A model generated the notes under the pieces. The model did not search any database. It saw only the letters and a list, made by a program, of their open reading frames with translations, and had not been told where the DNA came from. Below are positions 50,772 to 59,417 of a stretch of DNA of 64,000 nucleotides, piece after piece; the stretch's first letter is position 1, and every line of letters begins with the position of its first letter. The position numbers and the translations under genes were made by a program. The stretch lies in assembly GCF_963422335.1 (NCBI RefSeq), contig NZ_OY729424.1, positions 2,480,001-2,544,000 of the forward strand, in the 5' to 3' direction. The stretch comes from an uncultured Roseateles sp. (GTDB lineage: Bacteria; Pseudomonadota; Gammaproteobacteria; Burkholderiales; Burkholderiaceae_C).

Positions 50772-52637
50772 TCAAATCACCGGCCGCGCACCGCGCGAGG
50801 GCTTCCAGCGCATCACCTCGCCACGGGTCAGCGACACCAGCACGGTCTCGACAAAGCTGTTCATCGAGACATGGCGCGACAGATAGTGGTGCAGGGCCGC
50901 GCCGAACAGGAAGGCGCTGCCGCCGGCATGGCCCAATTCATCGACGGTCAGCTGCACCTCGATGCCGCGACCGAAGGCGATCGGGCCCGGCATCGGGTGG
51001 CGCCGTACCACCGGCCGGGCGGTGACCTTCTGCAGCGCCTCGATCTGGCGTCGCACGGCGGGCTCGGTGCCCTGCGGAAAACGACTCAGCAGATCGCGCA
51101 GTGCGGCCGCAGCCTCGCCACCCTCGGTGTCCAGCAGGGTCAGATAGTTCAGCGACAGCAGGTTCAGCAATCGCCAGGCCACGCCACCCTCGCGCAGCGC
51201 GGTGTGCGGCCGCGATGGGCCGGCCACCATGCGCACCGAGCTGATCGGCACACCGGAGTCGAGCGTGAACTCGCCGTGGCCGCCACTGCCGGGCATGAAC
51301 ACCGGAAGGTCGCGGTTGGTGCAACGGGTCTGCAGCGACATCTGTCGCAGCGACTCGGAGAACGGTGCATCGTTGGGATCGACCAGGGAGGCAAACACCT
51401 CCGAACCGACATAGCCCGAGCGCGGGCCATCGCGGCGCGCCGTCTCTGACATCAGCCGCGGCTCGCGCCAGATCGTGTAGTAGGCGTTCTGGCTGCTGGG
51501 CGTGTTGCGGTCGGGGGCGTACAGCGGCAGGAACCTGCGCTCGCCGCCCTCCTCGTCATAGCCTGTCATGGCCAGCACGTCATAAACCTCGTAGTCCAGC
51601 GGGGCGGTGCGGTCGGGCACGATGTGGAACTCGAAATCGCCCTCGCTGATCTGGATGCGGTCGGCGCGCTTGGGGAAGAGATTGATCGCCGGCACGCAGT
51701 GCAGGGCGAAGTTCTCGGGTGTCACCGCGCCGTCCAGGCCCTGGCCCTGCTGCGAGAACAGGATGATGATCTCGACCGTATTGCCCGCGGTGGCAGCAAA
51801 GGCCTTGCGCAGGCCTGCGATGTCGAGGAACAGAAAGCGCTCGGGGAAGGCGAAATACTCCTGCAGCACCCGCGTGCCGGCAAAGCCGCGCAGCGTCACC
51901 GGCAGCATCGCCTCGTCATCGCGATAGCCCACCGGCGTGATGCTGGAGGCGGGCAGGAACTGGCGCGTGGCCGCGCGCCCGGGCGCACCGACCAGCACGC
52001 CGACGGCACAGGCCAGCGCCATCTCATGCAGATGCATGGCGATGTCGGTCTGCCCGCCGAGGTAGAAGCGCAGCGAATCGACCTCCAGCTTGTCCACCGT
52101 CATGCCCACCGGTAGCTGCAGGCTGATGCGCACGCCGCTGCGTGGCCGCTCGGGCAGGGCATAGGCCGACAGGCCCAGGTCGGACACATTGAGGAAGTAC
52201 TCGGCCGAGAGCGTGCTCAAGGGCGTCAGCTGCACGCTTTGCGCGGTGCGGAATTCGCAGCGTGTCTCCGACACGGCCGAGCGCGGCCCCAGCAGCACCG
52301 AGTCGCGCGGCAGCGGCTGGCCCTTGAGCAGATTGGCATCGGGCACCGGCGTGACCTGGGCCACCAGCATGGCCGGAATCGGCGCCAGAAAGTTCGGGTA
52401 GATCAGCTCCAGCAACCGGTGCGAGAAGCGCGGGAACTCGGCGTCCTGTTTCAGCTGCACCCTGGCGGCCAGGAAGGCGCAGCCCTCCAGCAGCCGCTCG
52501 ACATAGGGGTCGCTGACCTCGAGGCCTTCCATGCCCAGGCGCGAGGCGATCTTCGGAAACTCACGGGCGAATTCGCCCCCCAGCTCGCGCAGATAGCGCA
52601 ATTCCTGGTTGTAGTAGCGGAGTAGGCGTGCGTCCAT
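50772..52637 (-). CDS. tssF: T6SS baseplate protein TssF
   Basis: 621 residues, the standard TssF length. The family N-terminus YYNQELRYLRELGGEFA and DPYVERLLEGCAFLAARVQ are clear; SFVETVLVSLTRGEVMRW marks the C-terminal part. It sits between tssE and tssG in the usual baseplate order, 19 bp after tssE. Confidence 0.95.
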   Translation of the reverse strand: MDARLLRYYNQELRYLRELGGEFAREFPKIASRLGMEGLEVSDPYVERLLEGCAFLAARVQLKQDAEFPRFSHRLLELIYPNFLAPIPAMLVAQVTPVPDANLLKGQPLPRDSVLLGPRSAVSETRCEFRTAQSVQLTPLSTLSAEYFLNVSDLGLSAYALPERPRSGVRISLQLPVGMTVDKLEVDSLRFYLGGQTDIAMHLHEMALACAVGVLVGAPGRAATRQFLPASSITPVGYRDDEAMLPVTLRGFAGTRVLQEYFAFPERFLFLDIAGLRKAFAATAGNTVEIIILFSQQGQGLDGAVTPENFALHCVPAINLFPKRADRIQISEGDFEFHIVPDRTAPLDYEVYDVLAMTGYDEEGGERRFLPLYAPDRNTPSSQNAYYTIWREPRLMSETARRDGPRSGYVGSEVFASLVDPNDAPFSESLRQMSLQTRCTNRDLPVFMPGSGGHGEFTLDSGVPISSVRMVAGPSRPHTALREGGVAWRLLNLLSLNYLTLLDTEGGEAAAALRDLLSRFPQGTEPAVRRQIEALQKVTARPVVRRHPMPGPIAFGRGIEVQLTVDELGHAGGSAFLFGAALHHYLSRHVSMNSFVETVLVSLTRGEVMRWKPSRGARPVI

Positions 52638-52656
52638 GGGCTCGGCTTGCCTGGGC

Positions 52657-53184
52657 TTAAGCGCGCAGCTCGCGCAATCGCGTGCTGCCGGTCTCTATGT
52701 CGACGTCGGCCGACAGCAGCAACTCCAGCGGTACCGGCTGGCTCCACATCTGGCCGCGTATCACCAGCTGCATCGTGTTGTGGTGGTTCTGGTGATCGAA
52801 CTTGACCTCGACGACGAGGCTGTCGGGGTCGATGCGTGGCTCGAAATTGCGTATCACCTCGGTCACGCCGCGTTCGATCGCGGCGGTATTCATCGACGAC
52901 AGGGTCACGCCGGAGAAGGCCGGCATGCCGTAGTTCAGCACCGAGCGGCGCGCAAAGTCCGCGCCCTGCCACAGCGCCAGCTCCTGCCTACGCACCGAGG
53001 TCGGTTCGGGCTCGGGCCGGGTGGCATTGAACAGCCAGGACAGGTCGCGCAGCACCGCAGCGCGCAGCTGCTGACGCGTCAGCACGCGGGCGTCCAGGCC
53101 CTCCTGTCGCTGTTGCGGCTCATGGTCGATCAGCCTGTCCAGTAGCGAGGGCTGCAGCCGGTCCCGGGAATTCAGTTCGGCCAT
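52657..53184 (-). CDS. tssE: T6SS baseplate protein TssE (gp25-like)
   Basis: 175 residues, gp25-like lysozyme-fold protein of the baseplate. The motif RSVLNYGMPAFSG and the conserved EPRID (IRNFEPRIDP) are seen, and the first helix RLQPSLLDRLIDHEP is typical. It lies 7 bp after tagJ and before tssF. Confidence 0.93.
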   Translation of the reverse strand: MAELNSRDRLQPSLLDRLIDHEPQQRQEGLDARVLTRQQLRAAVLRDLSWLFNATRPEPEPTSVRRQELALWQGADFARRSVLNYGMPAFSGVTLSSMNTAAIERGVTEVIRNFEPRIDPDSLVVEVKFDHQNHHNTMQLVIRGQMWSQPVPLELLLSADVDIETGSTRLRELRA

Positions 53185-53191
53185 TGCGGTG

Positions 53192-54013
53192 TCAGGCCTC
53201 CGGCTCGCCGCCGGACTCCAGCTCGATCAAGCGCACGCTGAGCATGTCATGTTCGCCCTGGTCAGTGACCAGCACCCGCTGGCCCAGACCTGCGAAGCGC
53301 TCGTTGCCGAGGTCGCGCCACTCGGTCTTGCGGGCCATCAGGATCTGGGCGTCCTCGCTTGACTGCGAGCCGGGGTAGCGGGTCGGGATCATGGCGATGG
53401 CTTCGCCACCGTTGCTGAACGAGATCTGCGCCGGCAGCCAGACATGGTCTCGCAGATCGGTCGGCGCATCGATGGAGACGCGAGACAGGCGGCTGAACGG
53501 AATCCAGTAGTACTTGCCGTTGACCATCGCTTCGAGCACCGGGCCCAGGCGCGAGTCGGCGTCCGCAATCCACTCGAATGGCTCGCCATTGAGTTGGCCC
53601 TTGGTGGCAGGGGCGGCTTCGAAGGCGCGGTCGGCCAACTGGGCCGACATTGCGGGTGCGCCCTGACCGGTCTGCAGCAGCGATTCGATCAGCAGGGCCA
53701 GCCATTCGTCAGGTTGACCGAACACCATCGGCGAGCGCCGGCCGGCAAACACGGCGGCGCGTATCAACTCGCAGCGCAGCGCATGGCCGACCATCTCGCG
53801 CATCGGGCCGGTGGTGGAGTCCATGTCGGCAACGACATTGAGCTGGGTGTGGGCGCGCTCCCATTGGCCGAGCACACACAGCAGCTGGGCCATGAAGATG
53901 CGCAGCTGCGGTTTGGCCGGCGCGGCCTTGACGGCGGCCGTCAGGTGCACCAGGGCCTGCTTGGGATCGCCGGCGCGGACGGCGGCTTCGGCTGCTGCAA
54001 GGGCTTCGGTCAT
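53192..54013 (-). CDS. tagJ: T6SS accessory protein TagJ (ImpE)
   Basis: 273 residues: an N-terminal helical TPR-like part (ALVHLTAAVKAAPAKPQLRIF) and the ImpE C-terminal domain (GKYYWIPFSRLSRVSIDAP, VWLPAQISFSNGG). TagJ binds the sheath protein TssB and modulates ClpV action. Its place next to tssE is usual. Confidence 0.92.
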   Translation of the reverse strand: MTEALAAAEAAVRAGDPKQALVHLTAAVKAAPAKPQLRIFMAQLLCVLGQWERAHTQLNVVADMDSTTGPMREMVGHALRCELIRAAVFAGRRSPMVFGQPDEWLALLIESLLQTGQGAPAMSAQLADRAFEAAPATKGQLNGEPFEWIADADSRLGPVLEAMVNGKYYWIPFSRLSRVSIDAPTDLRDHVWLPAQISFSNGGEAIAMIPTRYPGSQSSEDAQILMARKTEWRDLGNERFAGLGQRVLVTDQGEHDMLSVRLIELESGGEPEA

Positions 54014-54061
54014 GGTGATGTCGGGTTGTGCGCGAACGCGGTGAGGATGATTGAACAGCGA

Positions 54062-54643
54062 TCAGAAACCATGGCCGCAGTCGGTGCAGAAGCGCGCCTG
54101 GCGCAGCTGCATCGTGCCGCAGCCTGGGCAACTCTTGTGGGTGCTGGCCATGTCGAAACCGCATTCGGCGCAGAAGCGCGCACCGGCGTGTCCGGTGCCG
54201 CAGTTCGGGCAGGTGAAACGCGACCCTTCGCGGGCCTGGCTGGCCGCCTGCTCCTCGGCGCGGTGCGACTGCTGGCGCGATTGCTCCAGGCAGGGCAGGC
54301 ACATCTCGTCATTGGGGCTGAAACAGTCGGCACAGGCCGCCTGCCTGCAGGCATGGCAGATGCTGAACATCGCCTCGGCCTGCTGCTGGGCCTCGATCAA
54401 GGCCTTTTCCCTGGCCCCGCGTGAGCCCAACTCGGCCGCTCCGGTTGTAGCCCGCACGCTGGTGCGCATGTCCGAAAAGAGGTAGGAGAAGCGTGCCAGG
54501 AAGCCGGACAGCTGGCTCAAGCGATGCGGCTTGAACGGGCTCTTCCACTTGCGCGAACAATGGGCGCAATAGAACTCGAACTGGAAACCGGCCGAGATAT
54601 CGTTGCCGGTCTTGCTCAGGTCGCGGTAGTTTTCTAGTCCCAT
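54062..54643 (-). CDS. Zinc-ribbon protein in the T6SS operon
   Basis: 193 residues rich in cysteine. An N-terminal CAHCSRKW pair, a middle cluster (CHACRQAACADCFSPNDEMC) and two C-terminal zinc ribbons (CPNCG with CAECG, CPGCG with CTDCG) indicate several structural zinc sites. Between the first two lies a helical Gln/Ala-rich segment. I chose ATG 54643; an ATG at 54697 would add 18 residues and overlap the upstream stop. No family role is known to me. It lies between the fourth hcp-family gene and tagJ. Confidence 0.78.
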   Translation of the reverse strand: MGLENYRDLSKTGNDISAGFQFEFYCAHCSRKWKSPFKPHRLSQLSGFLARFSYLFSDMRTSVRATTGAAELGSRGAREKALIEAQQQAEAMFSICHACRQAACADCFSPNDEMCLPCLEQSRQQSHRAEEQAASQAREGSRFTCPNCGTGHAGARFCAECGFDMASTHKSCPGCGTMQLRQARFCTDCGHGF

Positions 54644-54677
54644 GTCGATCTTGTTTGGTTGTATGTCGTCAGCCGGG

Positions 54678-55373
54678 TCAGCCGGGTTTTGTTTCATCGA
54701 CCGGCTTGGCTTTCTGGGCGGCCTTTTCCTTCATCTTGGGCCACAGCGCTTCCAGTGCCGGCAACTCGAACTTGGCCGCCAAGTCCAGCAGCTCGGTTTC
54801 CTTGTCGGTGCCCTTGATCGGGGCATCGGCAGAGCGGCTCATGCTGGCGGTCAATTTGCCTCGGTGCGTGGTCGGCAGATAGTGGAAGGCGATGTCGGAG
54901 TAGTTGAAGACCCACTTCTCCTCAATCTCGCCGCTGGCCTTGTCGTTCTTGCCGGTCACCTTGTAGTCGATCACGCGCACGCGGTTGAGCTCGATCTCGA
55001 CCTCGAACTCGGCCTCGGAGGACTCCTCCATCGTGATGATGGCGGACAGCAACTCGCCCGAGGTCATGGCGTGCATCATTGCCGTGCTGGAGCGGTCCAT
55101 CATCTTGCTGAAGGAGAATACCGACGGGTCGGTCGTGGTCTCCTCCTGGCTGACGGCCGGGGGGCGGCTGCCGACCAGATTGGCATCATTGGTGCGGGGC
55201 GCCGATGAGCTGGTGCTGCCGCCAACACTCTTCTTGGTCGTCGTGGTGGCCACCGACCAGCTCCAGTCATCGACCTCGATCTGGCGCTCGAAGCCTTCGG
55301 CCTCGGACTCGCCGGCGATCTCCCGCGCACCCGAGCCAGTCAGTTTCATGAAGAGTTTGGCGACGTTTGACAT
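54678..55373 (-). CDS. Hcp-family protein with Ser/Thr-rich insertion
   Basis: 231 residues related to Hcp tube proteins: FERQIEVDDWSWSV near the start and FSKMMDRSSTAMMHAM and FNYSDIAFHYLP later match the Hcp fold. A low-complexity Ser/Thr/Asn-rich stretch lies at about residues 42-80 in place of a short loop, and the C-terminus has a Lys/Glu-rich extension. It is about 60 residues longer than standard Hcp. It may be a specialised Hcp or a carrier of cargo. It follows another Hcp-like gene after 60 bp. Confidence 0.8.
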   Translation of the reverse strand: MSNVAKLFMKLTGSGAREIAGESEAEGFERQIEVDDWSWSVATTTTKKSVGGSTSSSAPRTNDANLVGSRPPAVSQEETTTDPSVFSFSKMMDRSSTAMMHAMTSGELLSAIITMEESSEAEFEVEIELNRVRVIDYKVTGKNDKASGEIEEKWVFNYSDIAFHYLPTTHRGKLTASMSRSADAPIKGTDKETELLDLAAKFELPALEALWPKMKEKAAQKAKPVDETKPG

Positions 55374-55433
55374 GCTGTGACTACTCGCTGCATGGTGGGC
55401 TGGAAGAGGCCGGGCCTGCTGCCGGGGCGGGCA

Positions 55434-55949
55434 TCAACTGCCCACCGAGGGTTGTTCCAGGTCGAAGGTGGTGGGCGCGCCGCGGGCGCCGCGCCGCAAC
55501 TCGACGGGGTGGTAGATGAGCTTGAACTTGCGGAAGGACAGCGTCAGGTCTTCCTTCAGCGACATCGACTTGCCCGACTCGGAGGCGTTCAGCTTCACTT
55601 CCTCGACAAAACCGTCCGAGAACACCATTTCCATCACCGGCTTGGGCTTCTGGTTGCTGGTTTTCAGCACCATGCTGAGAAAGGTCAGGCGGGCGGTATT
55701 GAAGGATTTGCGGTCGTTGGCATAGACGCACAGATTGGTGGTGGACTTGTCGAAGTACTTGGACAGTGTGACCCGCTCGGGCCGCACCTCGACGCTGACC
55801 TTGTCGCGGCCCTTGTCGGTGTGCTTGGCCTTCATGCCCCAGGAGAAGGATTCGACCTCGATCTGGCCGACATAGTCTTCGGTCGTGCCCTCACCGAGGA
55901 CAGGCTTGTTGTCCACGTAGAGCTTCAGGAAGATCATTGTTGCGGACAT
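55434..55949 (-). CDS. Hcp-family protein (divergent copy)
   Basis: 171 residues with the Hcp hallmarks GQIEVESFSWGM, VTLSKYFDKSTTNL and FRKFKLIYHP. It is clearly different in sequence from the two copies at 56100 and 56639. It lacks a toxin extension. It might form or cap the tube, or act in export of a particular cargo. It lies 150 bp downstream of a terminator-like hairpin that separates it from the preceding hcp gene. Confidence 0.85.
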   Translation of the reverse strand: MSATMIFLKLYVDNKPVLGEGTTEDYVGQIEVESFSWGMKAKHTDKGRDKVSVEVRPERVTLSKYFDKSTTNLCVYANDRKSFNTARLTFLSMVLKTSNQKPKPVMEMVFSDGFVEEVKLNASESGKSMSLKEDLTLSFRKFKLIYHPVELRRGARGAPTTFDLEQPSVGS

Positions 55950-56069
55950 GGCGGCCTACCGGACAAAGTGTGAGGCCCGAACAGGGCCGAGCAGCGCGGA
56001 GCGCGTTGCATGTCCTCGCCATGCCTCAGCCAAGGGGCCGAGGGCAGGGCGATGAACGGTGAGACAATC

Positions 56070-56093
56070 CTGCGTCGCCGGCAGGCGACGCAG
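56070..56093 (-). terminator. Hairpin after hcp, likely terminator or attenuator
   Basis: A perfect 10-bp stem (arms CTGCGTCGCC and GGCGACGCAG) with a 4-base loop lies 6 bp after the stop of the hcp gene at 56100. Only a weak T-rich run follows on the minus strand (GATTGTCTC). Such a hairpin after highly expressed hcp would reduce read-through into the rest of the cluster. Confidence 0.55.
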
Positions 56094-56099
56094 CCTGGC

Positions 56100-56627
56100 T
56101 TATTTCCAGTCGTTCTGAATGGTGGTTGCCAGATTCATCCGCGCAATATTCCAGTTGAAGTCGGTCGGCGCTTCCAAGGTGCCGTCGTTCTTCTGCGGCT
56201 TGTAACCGACAGCGATCTCCTTGAAGACCATTTCCACGTCCTGATTCACGGAGCCGTCTTCACCGCCCTTGCTCGAGACCTTGGTGATGAAGACTTCCTT
56301 CATCTTGATCTGGAAGTACTGGGACGGCAGGCCGCCCTTGTCTCCGGTCTGTTTGAGCATGTCGATGACGACCAAGGGAAAGTGCTGGCCGCCGACAATC
56401 TTGCCCATGATCACGGGAGAAGACAGGTCGTAGAAATGCGAGAACGACAGCGTGCCCGGTGTCGGCTTGCCCACGGCAGCGCCACCACCCTTGGTGAAGC
56501 TGGTCTCGGCCTCGATGTCCCAGCTCCAGTCGCCGATTTCGATCCAGCCCTGTTTGCCATCACGATTGCTCTGGAAGGACTCGCCTTCCTTGACGCCGTC
56601 AAACTTGATAAAACTATTGCCTGGCAT
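56100..56627 (-). CDS. hcp: T6SS tube protein Hcp (TssD), second copy
   Basis: 175 residues, a normal Hcp that stacks as hexamers into the secretion tube. Motifs GWIEIGDWSWDIEAETS, TPGTLSFSHFYDLSSPVIM and VFITKVSSKGGEDG are shared nearly word for word with the copy at 56639. The two genes are 11 bp apart and look like a tandem duplication that has diverged at the C-terminus. It starts MPGNSFIKF. Confidence 0.92.
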   Translation of the reverse strand: MPGNSFIKFDGVKEGESFQSNRDGKQGWIEIGDWSWDIEAETSFTKGGGAAVGKPTPGTLSFSHFYDLSSPVIMGKIVGGQHFPLVVIDMLKQTGDKGGLPSQYFQIKMKEVFITKVSSKGGEDGSVNQDVEMVFKEIAVGYKPQKNDGTLEAPTDFNWNIARMNLATTIQNDWK

Positions 56628-56638
56628 GATTCAGCTCC

Positions 56639-57169
56639 TTAAATGGTCAGCACGCACTTGGGCGCGTCGGTGGTCATCTCGGCGATGTTCCAGGCGAACT
56701 CCACGGTCGCGCCCAGCTTGCCGTCATTGGTCTGGCGCTTGTAGCCGAACTTGACCGACTTGAAGACCATTTCGACGTCTTGATTGACCGCACCGTCTTC
56801 GCCACCCTTGCTGGAAACCTTGGTGATGAACACCTCGGCGGCCACCATCTGGAAGTAGATCTCCGGTGTGCCGCTGCCGGTCTGTTTGCACATATCGATC
56901 TGTGCGGTCTTGAAGTGCGTGCCCTGCACGATCATCTTCATGATCACCGGCGACGATTTGTCGTAGTAGTGCGAGAACGACATGGTGCCCGGCGTGGGTT
57001 TGCCCACGGCAGCACCCGTGCCCTTGAGGAAGCTGGTCTCGGCCTCGATGTCCCAGCTCCAGTCGCCGATCTCGATCCAACCGTCCTTGCCGGTATGGCC
57101 CTTTTGCAGCGACTCTCCGGGAATGGTCCCGGAATCAGCCGTGAACTTGATGAATGCATTACCTGGCAT
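56639..57169 (-). CDS. hcp: T6SS tube protein Hcp (TssD), first copy
   Basis: 176 residues, normal Hcp length, starting MPGNAFIKF and carrying GWIEIGDWSWDIEAETS and TPGTMSFSHYYDKSSPVIM. It directly follows tssC (42 bp), the usual position of the main tube gene. GGAGAG lies before the ATG. It is closely related to the copy at 56100. Confidence 0.93.
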   Translation of the reverse strand: MPGNAFIKFTADSGTIPGESLQKGHTGKDGWIEIGDWSWDIEAETSFLKGTGAAVGKPTPGTMSFSHYYDKSSPVIMKMIVQGTHFKTAQIDMCKQTGSGTPEIYFQMVAAEVFITKVSSKGGEDGAVNQDVEMVFKSVKFGYKRQTNDGKLGATVEFAWNIAEMTTDAPKCVLTI

Positions 57170-57211
57170 GCTGACTCTCCAATACTGGTTTCAGGAAGTT
57201 AGGAAGGTGCC

Positions 57212-58708
57212 TCAGGATTTCTCCGAAGGCAGCTTGGAAACCAGACGAAGCGAAACCGAGAGGCCTTCGAGCTGGTAGTGGGGTTTGAGGAAGAACTTGG
57301 ACTGGTAATAGCCCGGCGCCCCCTCAACTTCTTCCACAACGACTTCTGCTGCGGCCAAGGGTCTTTGTGCCTTGGTCTGCTCGGTCGAATTGGCGGGATC
57401 GCCATCGACGTAATTCAGAATCCAGTCATTCAGCCAGCGCTCCATTGCGTCGCGGGTCTTGAACGAGCCCACCTTGTCGCGCACCATGCACTTCAGGTAA
57501 TGGGCGAAACGGTTGCAGGCAAACAGATAGGGCAGACGCGCCGCCAGCGCCGCATTCGCGGTGGCATCGGGGTCGTCATACTCGGTCGGCTTTTGCAGCG
57601 ACTGGGCGCCGATGAAGGCGGCAAAGTCGGAGTTCTTGCGGTGGATCATTGCCAGGAAGCCGTTCTTGGACAGTTCGGCTTCGCGACGGTCCGAGATCGC
57701 GATCTCGGTCGGGCACTTCATGTCCACGCCGCCGTCATCGGTCGGGAAGGTGTGGGTGGGCAGGTTCTCCACCGCGCCGCCGGACTCGATGCCACGGATA
57801 CGCGAGCACCAGCCGTATTCCTTGAACGAGCGGTTGATGTTGGTGGCCATCGCATAAGCGGCGTTGCACCAGCTGTACTTGTCATGATCGGCGCCGGCCG
57901 TGTCTTCCTCGAAATTGAAGGCATCGACCGGGCTGGTCTTGGGACCGTAGGGGATGCGGCCCAGGAAGCGCGGCATACACATCGCCAGATAGCGCGAATC
58001 ATCCGACTCGCGCAGCGAGCGCCAGGCGGCGTACTCGGGCGTGGTGAAGATCTTGGTCAGGTCGCGCGGATTGGCCAGCTCACCCCAGGACTCCATCTGC
58101 ATCACGGTCGGCGCGGCGCCGGTGATGAAGGGAGCGTGGGCCGAGGCAGCAATCTTGGCCATTTCGCCGAGCAGCTCGACGTCAGGCGGCGAATGGTCGA
58201 AGTGGTAGTCGCCGACCAGGGCGCCGAAAGGCTCGCCGCCGAACTGGCCATACTCTTCTTCGTACAGCTTCTTGAACAGCGGTGACTGGTCCCAGGCCGT
58301 GCCCTTGTAGCGCTTCAGCGTCTTGCCCAGATCCTGCTTGGAGATGGACATCACGCGTATCTTCAGCTGCTCATCGGTCTCGGTGTTGTTGACCATGTAG
58401 TGCAGGCCGCGCCAGGCCGATTCCAGTTTCTGGAACTCGGCGTGGTGCAGGATCAGGTTGACCTGCTCGGACAGCTTCTTGTCCAGAGCGGCGATCATCG
58501 CCTCGATGCTGGCCACCGTGTCGGTGCTGATTAGCTTGACATTGGCCAGCGCCTGCTGCGCCAGGGTCTGCACGGCCATCTCGACGGCCGACTTGGCCTC
58601 GTCCGATTTGGGCTTGAATTCCTTGTTCAGCAACGAGGCGAAGTCGTTGCCCTCAACCGTGACGCCGGCAAATGCCGTCGCGCCCGACTGTTGTTCCAGT
58701 TCAGCCAT
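57212..58708 (-). CDS. tssC: T6SS sheath protein TssC
   Basis: 498 residues, normal for the large sheath subunit (VipB). Family blocks KLESAWRGLHYMVNNTETD, GEPFGALVGDYHFDHSPPDV and RFAHYLKCMVRDKVGSF are clear. It lies 30 bp after tssB and before the hcp genes, the standard order. Confidence 0.97.
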   Translation of the reverse strand: MAELEQQSGATAFAGVTVEGNDFASLLNKEFKPKSDEAKSAVEMAVQTLAQQALANVKLISTDTVASIEAMIAALDKKLSEQVNLILHHAEFQKLESAWRGLHYMVNNTETDEQLKIRVMSISKQDLGKTLKRYKGTAWDQSPLFKKLYEEEYGQFGGEPFGALVGDYHFDHSPPDVELLGEMAKIAASAHAPFITGAAPTVMQMESWGELANPRDLTKIFTTPEYAAWRSLRESDDSRYLAMCMPRFLGRIPYGPKTSPVDAFNFEEDTAGADHDKYSWCNAAYAMATNINRSFKEYGWCSRIRGIESGGAVENLPTHTFPTDDGGVDMKCPTEIAISDRREAELSKNGFLAMIHRKNSDFAAFIGAQSLQKPTEYDDPDATANAALAARLPYLFACNRFAHYLKCMVRDKVGSFKTRDAMERWLNDWILNYVDGDPANSTEQTKAQRPLAAAEVVVEEVEGAPGYYQSKFFLKPHYQLEGLSVSLRLVSKLPSEKS

Positions 58709-58738
58709 TGTGTGTGCTCCGGATATCGTCTGGTGGGG

Positions 58739-59239
58739 TCAGGATGTGCCTTCGGGCTTGCCCGCGGCGGTCAGCGATTGCAGCAGCGCCGGGTCATTGA
58801 GCACCTTGGCGATCAGCTCTTCCGCGCCTCCCTTGCCATCCATGTAGGTGACGAGATTGGACAGTTGCTGGCGTGCGTCGAGCAGCTTGTTCAGGCCCTC
58901 GACCTTGGCGGCGATGGCCGCAGGCGAGAAGTCATCCATGTTCTCGAAGGTCAGGTCCACCGACAGATTGCCCTCGCCGGTCAAGGTGTTGGGCACCTGG
59001 AATGCGACGCGCGGCTTCATGGCCTTCATCCGGGTATCGAAGTTGTCGACATCGAACTCTAGGAACTTGCGGTCGGCCACCGGGGGCAGCGGCTCTTCAG
59101 GCTTGCCCGCAAGGTCGGCCATCACGCCCATCACGAATGGCAATTGCACCTTTTTCTCGGCGCCATACAACTCCACATCGTATTCAATTTGGACGCGCGG
59201 CGCCCTGTTGCGAGCGATGAATTTCTGGCTGCTGCCCAT
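58739..59239 (-). CDS. tssB: T6SS sheath protein TssB
   Basis: 166 residues, normal for the small sheath subunit (VipA). RAPRVQIEYDVELYGAEKK and PFVMGVMADLAG are the family N-terminus. I chose the ATG at 59239 with GGAGA just upstream; the frame before it is part of the intergenic region. The sheath made by TssB and TssC contracts to fire the Hcp tube. Confidence 0.96.
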   Translation of the reverse strand: MGSSQKFIARNRAPRVQIEYDVELYGAEKKVQLPFVMGVMADLAGKPEEPLPPVADRKFLEFDVDNFDTRMKAMKPRVAFQVPNTLTGEGNLSVDLTFENMDDFSPAAIAAKVEGLNKLLDARQQLSNLVTYMDGKGGAEELIAKVLNDPALLQSLTAAGKPEGTS

Positions 59240-59417
59240 ATGAGATCTCCAATAGATCGAAAAAACAAAGAAACCAATTAGCCCTTGGTCAATCCGGCGC
59301 GAGGCGCGAATACCGGCATGCGACAAAACGAGGTAGCTTGAGGCTTATATCTCGTGACTTTCAATAGTTTTTGTCGCTTGTACTTTCAGTTTACGGCGCA
59401 TGCAACAAACATTGATG
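59240..59417. promoter_or_regulatory. Intergenic region between tssA and tssB, probable promoter region
   Basis: This 178-bp stretch is clearly more AT-rich than its surroundings. On the minus strand CTGAAA (59389-59384) and TATTGA (59366-59361) are 17 bp apart and could form a weak sigma70 promoter for tssB and the genes behind it. No convincing sigma54 element was found. The elements are tentative. Confidence 0.35.
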
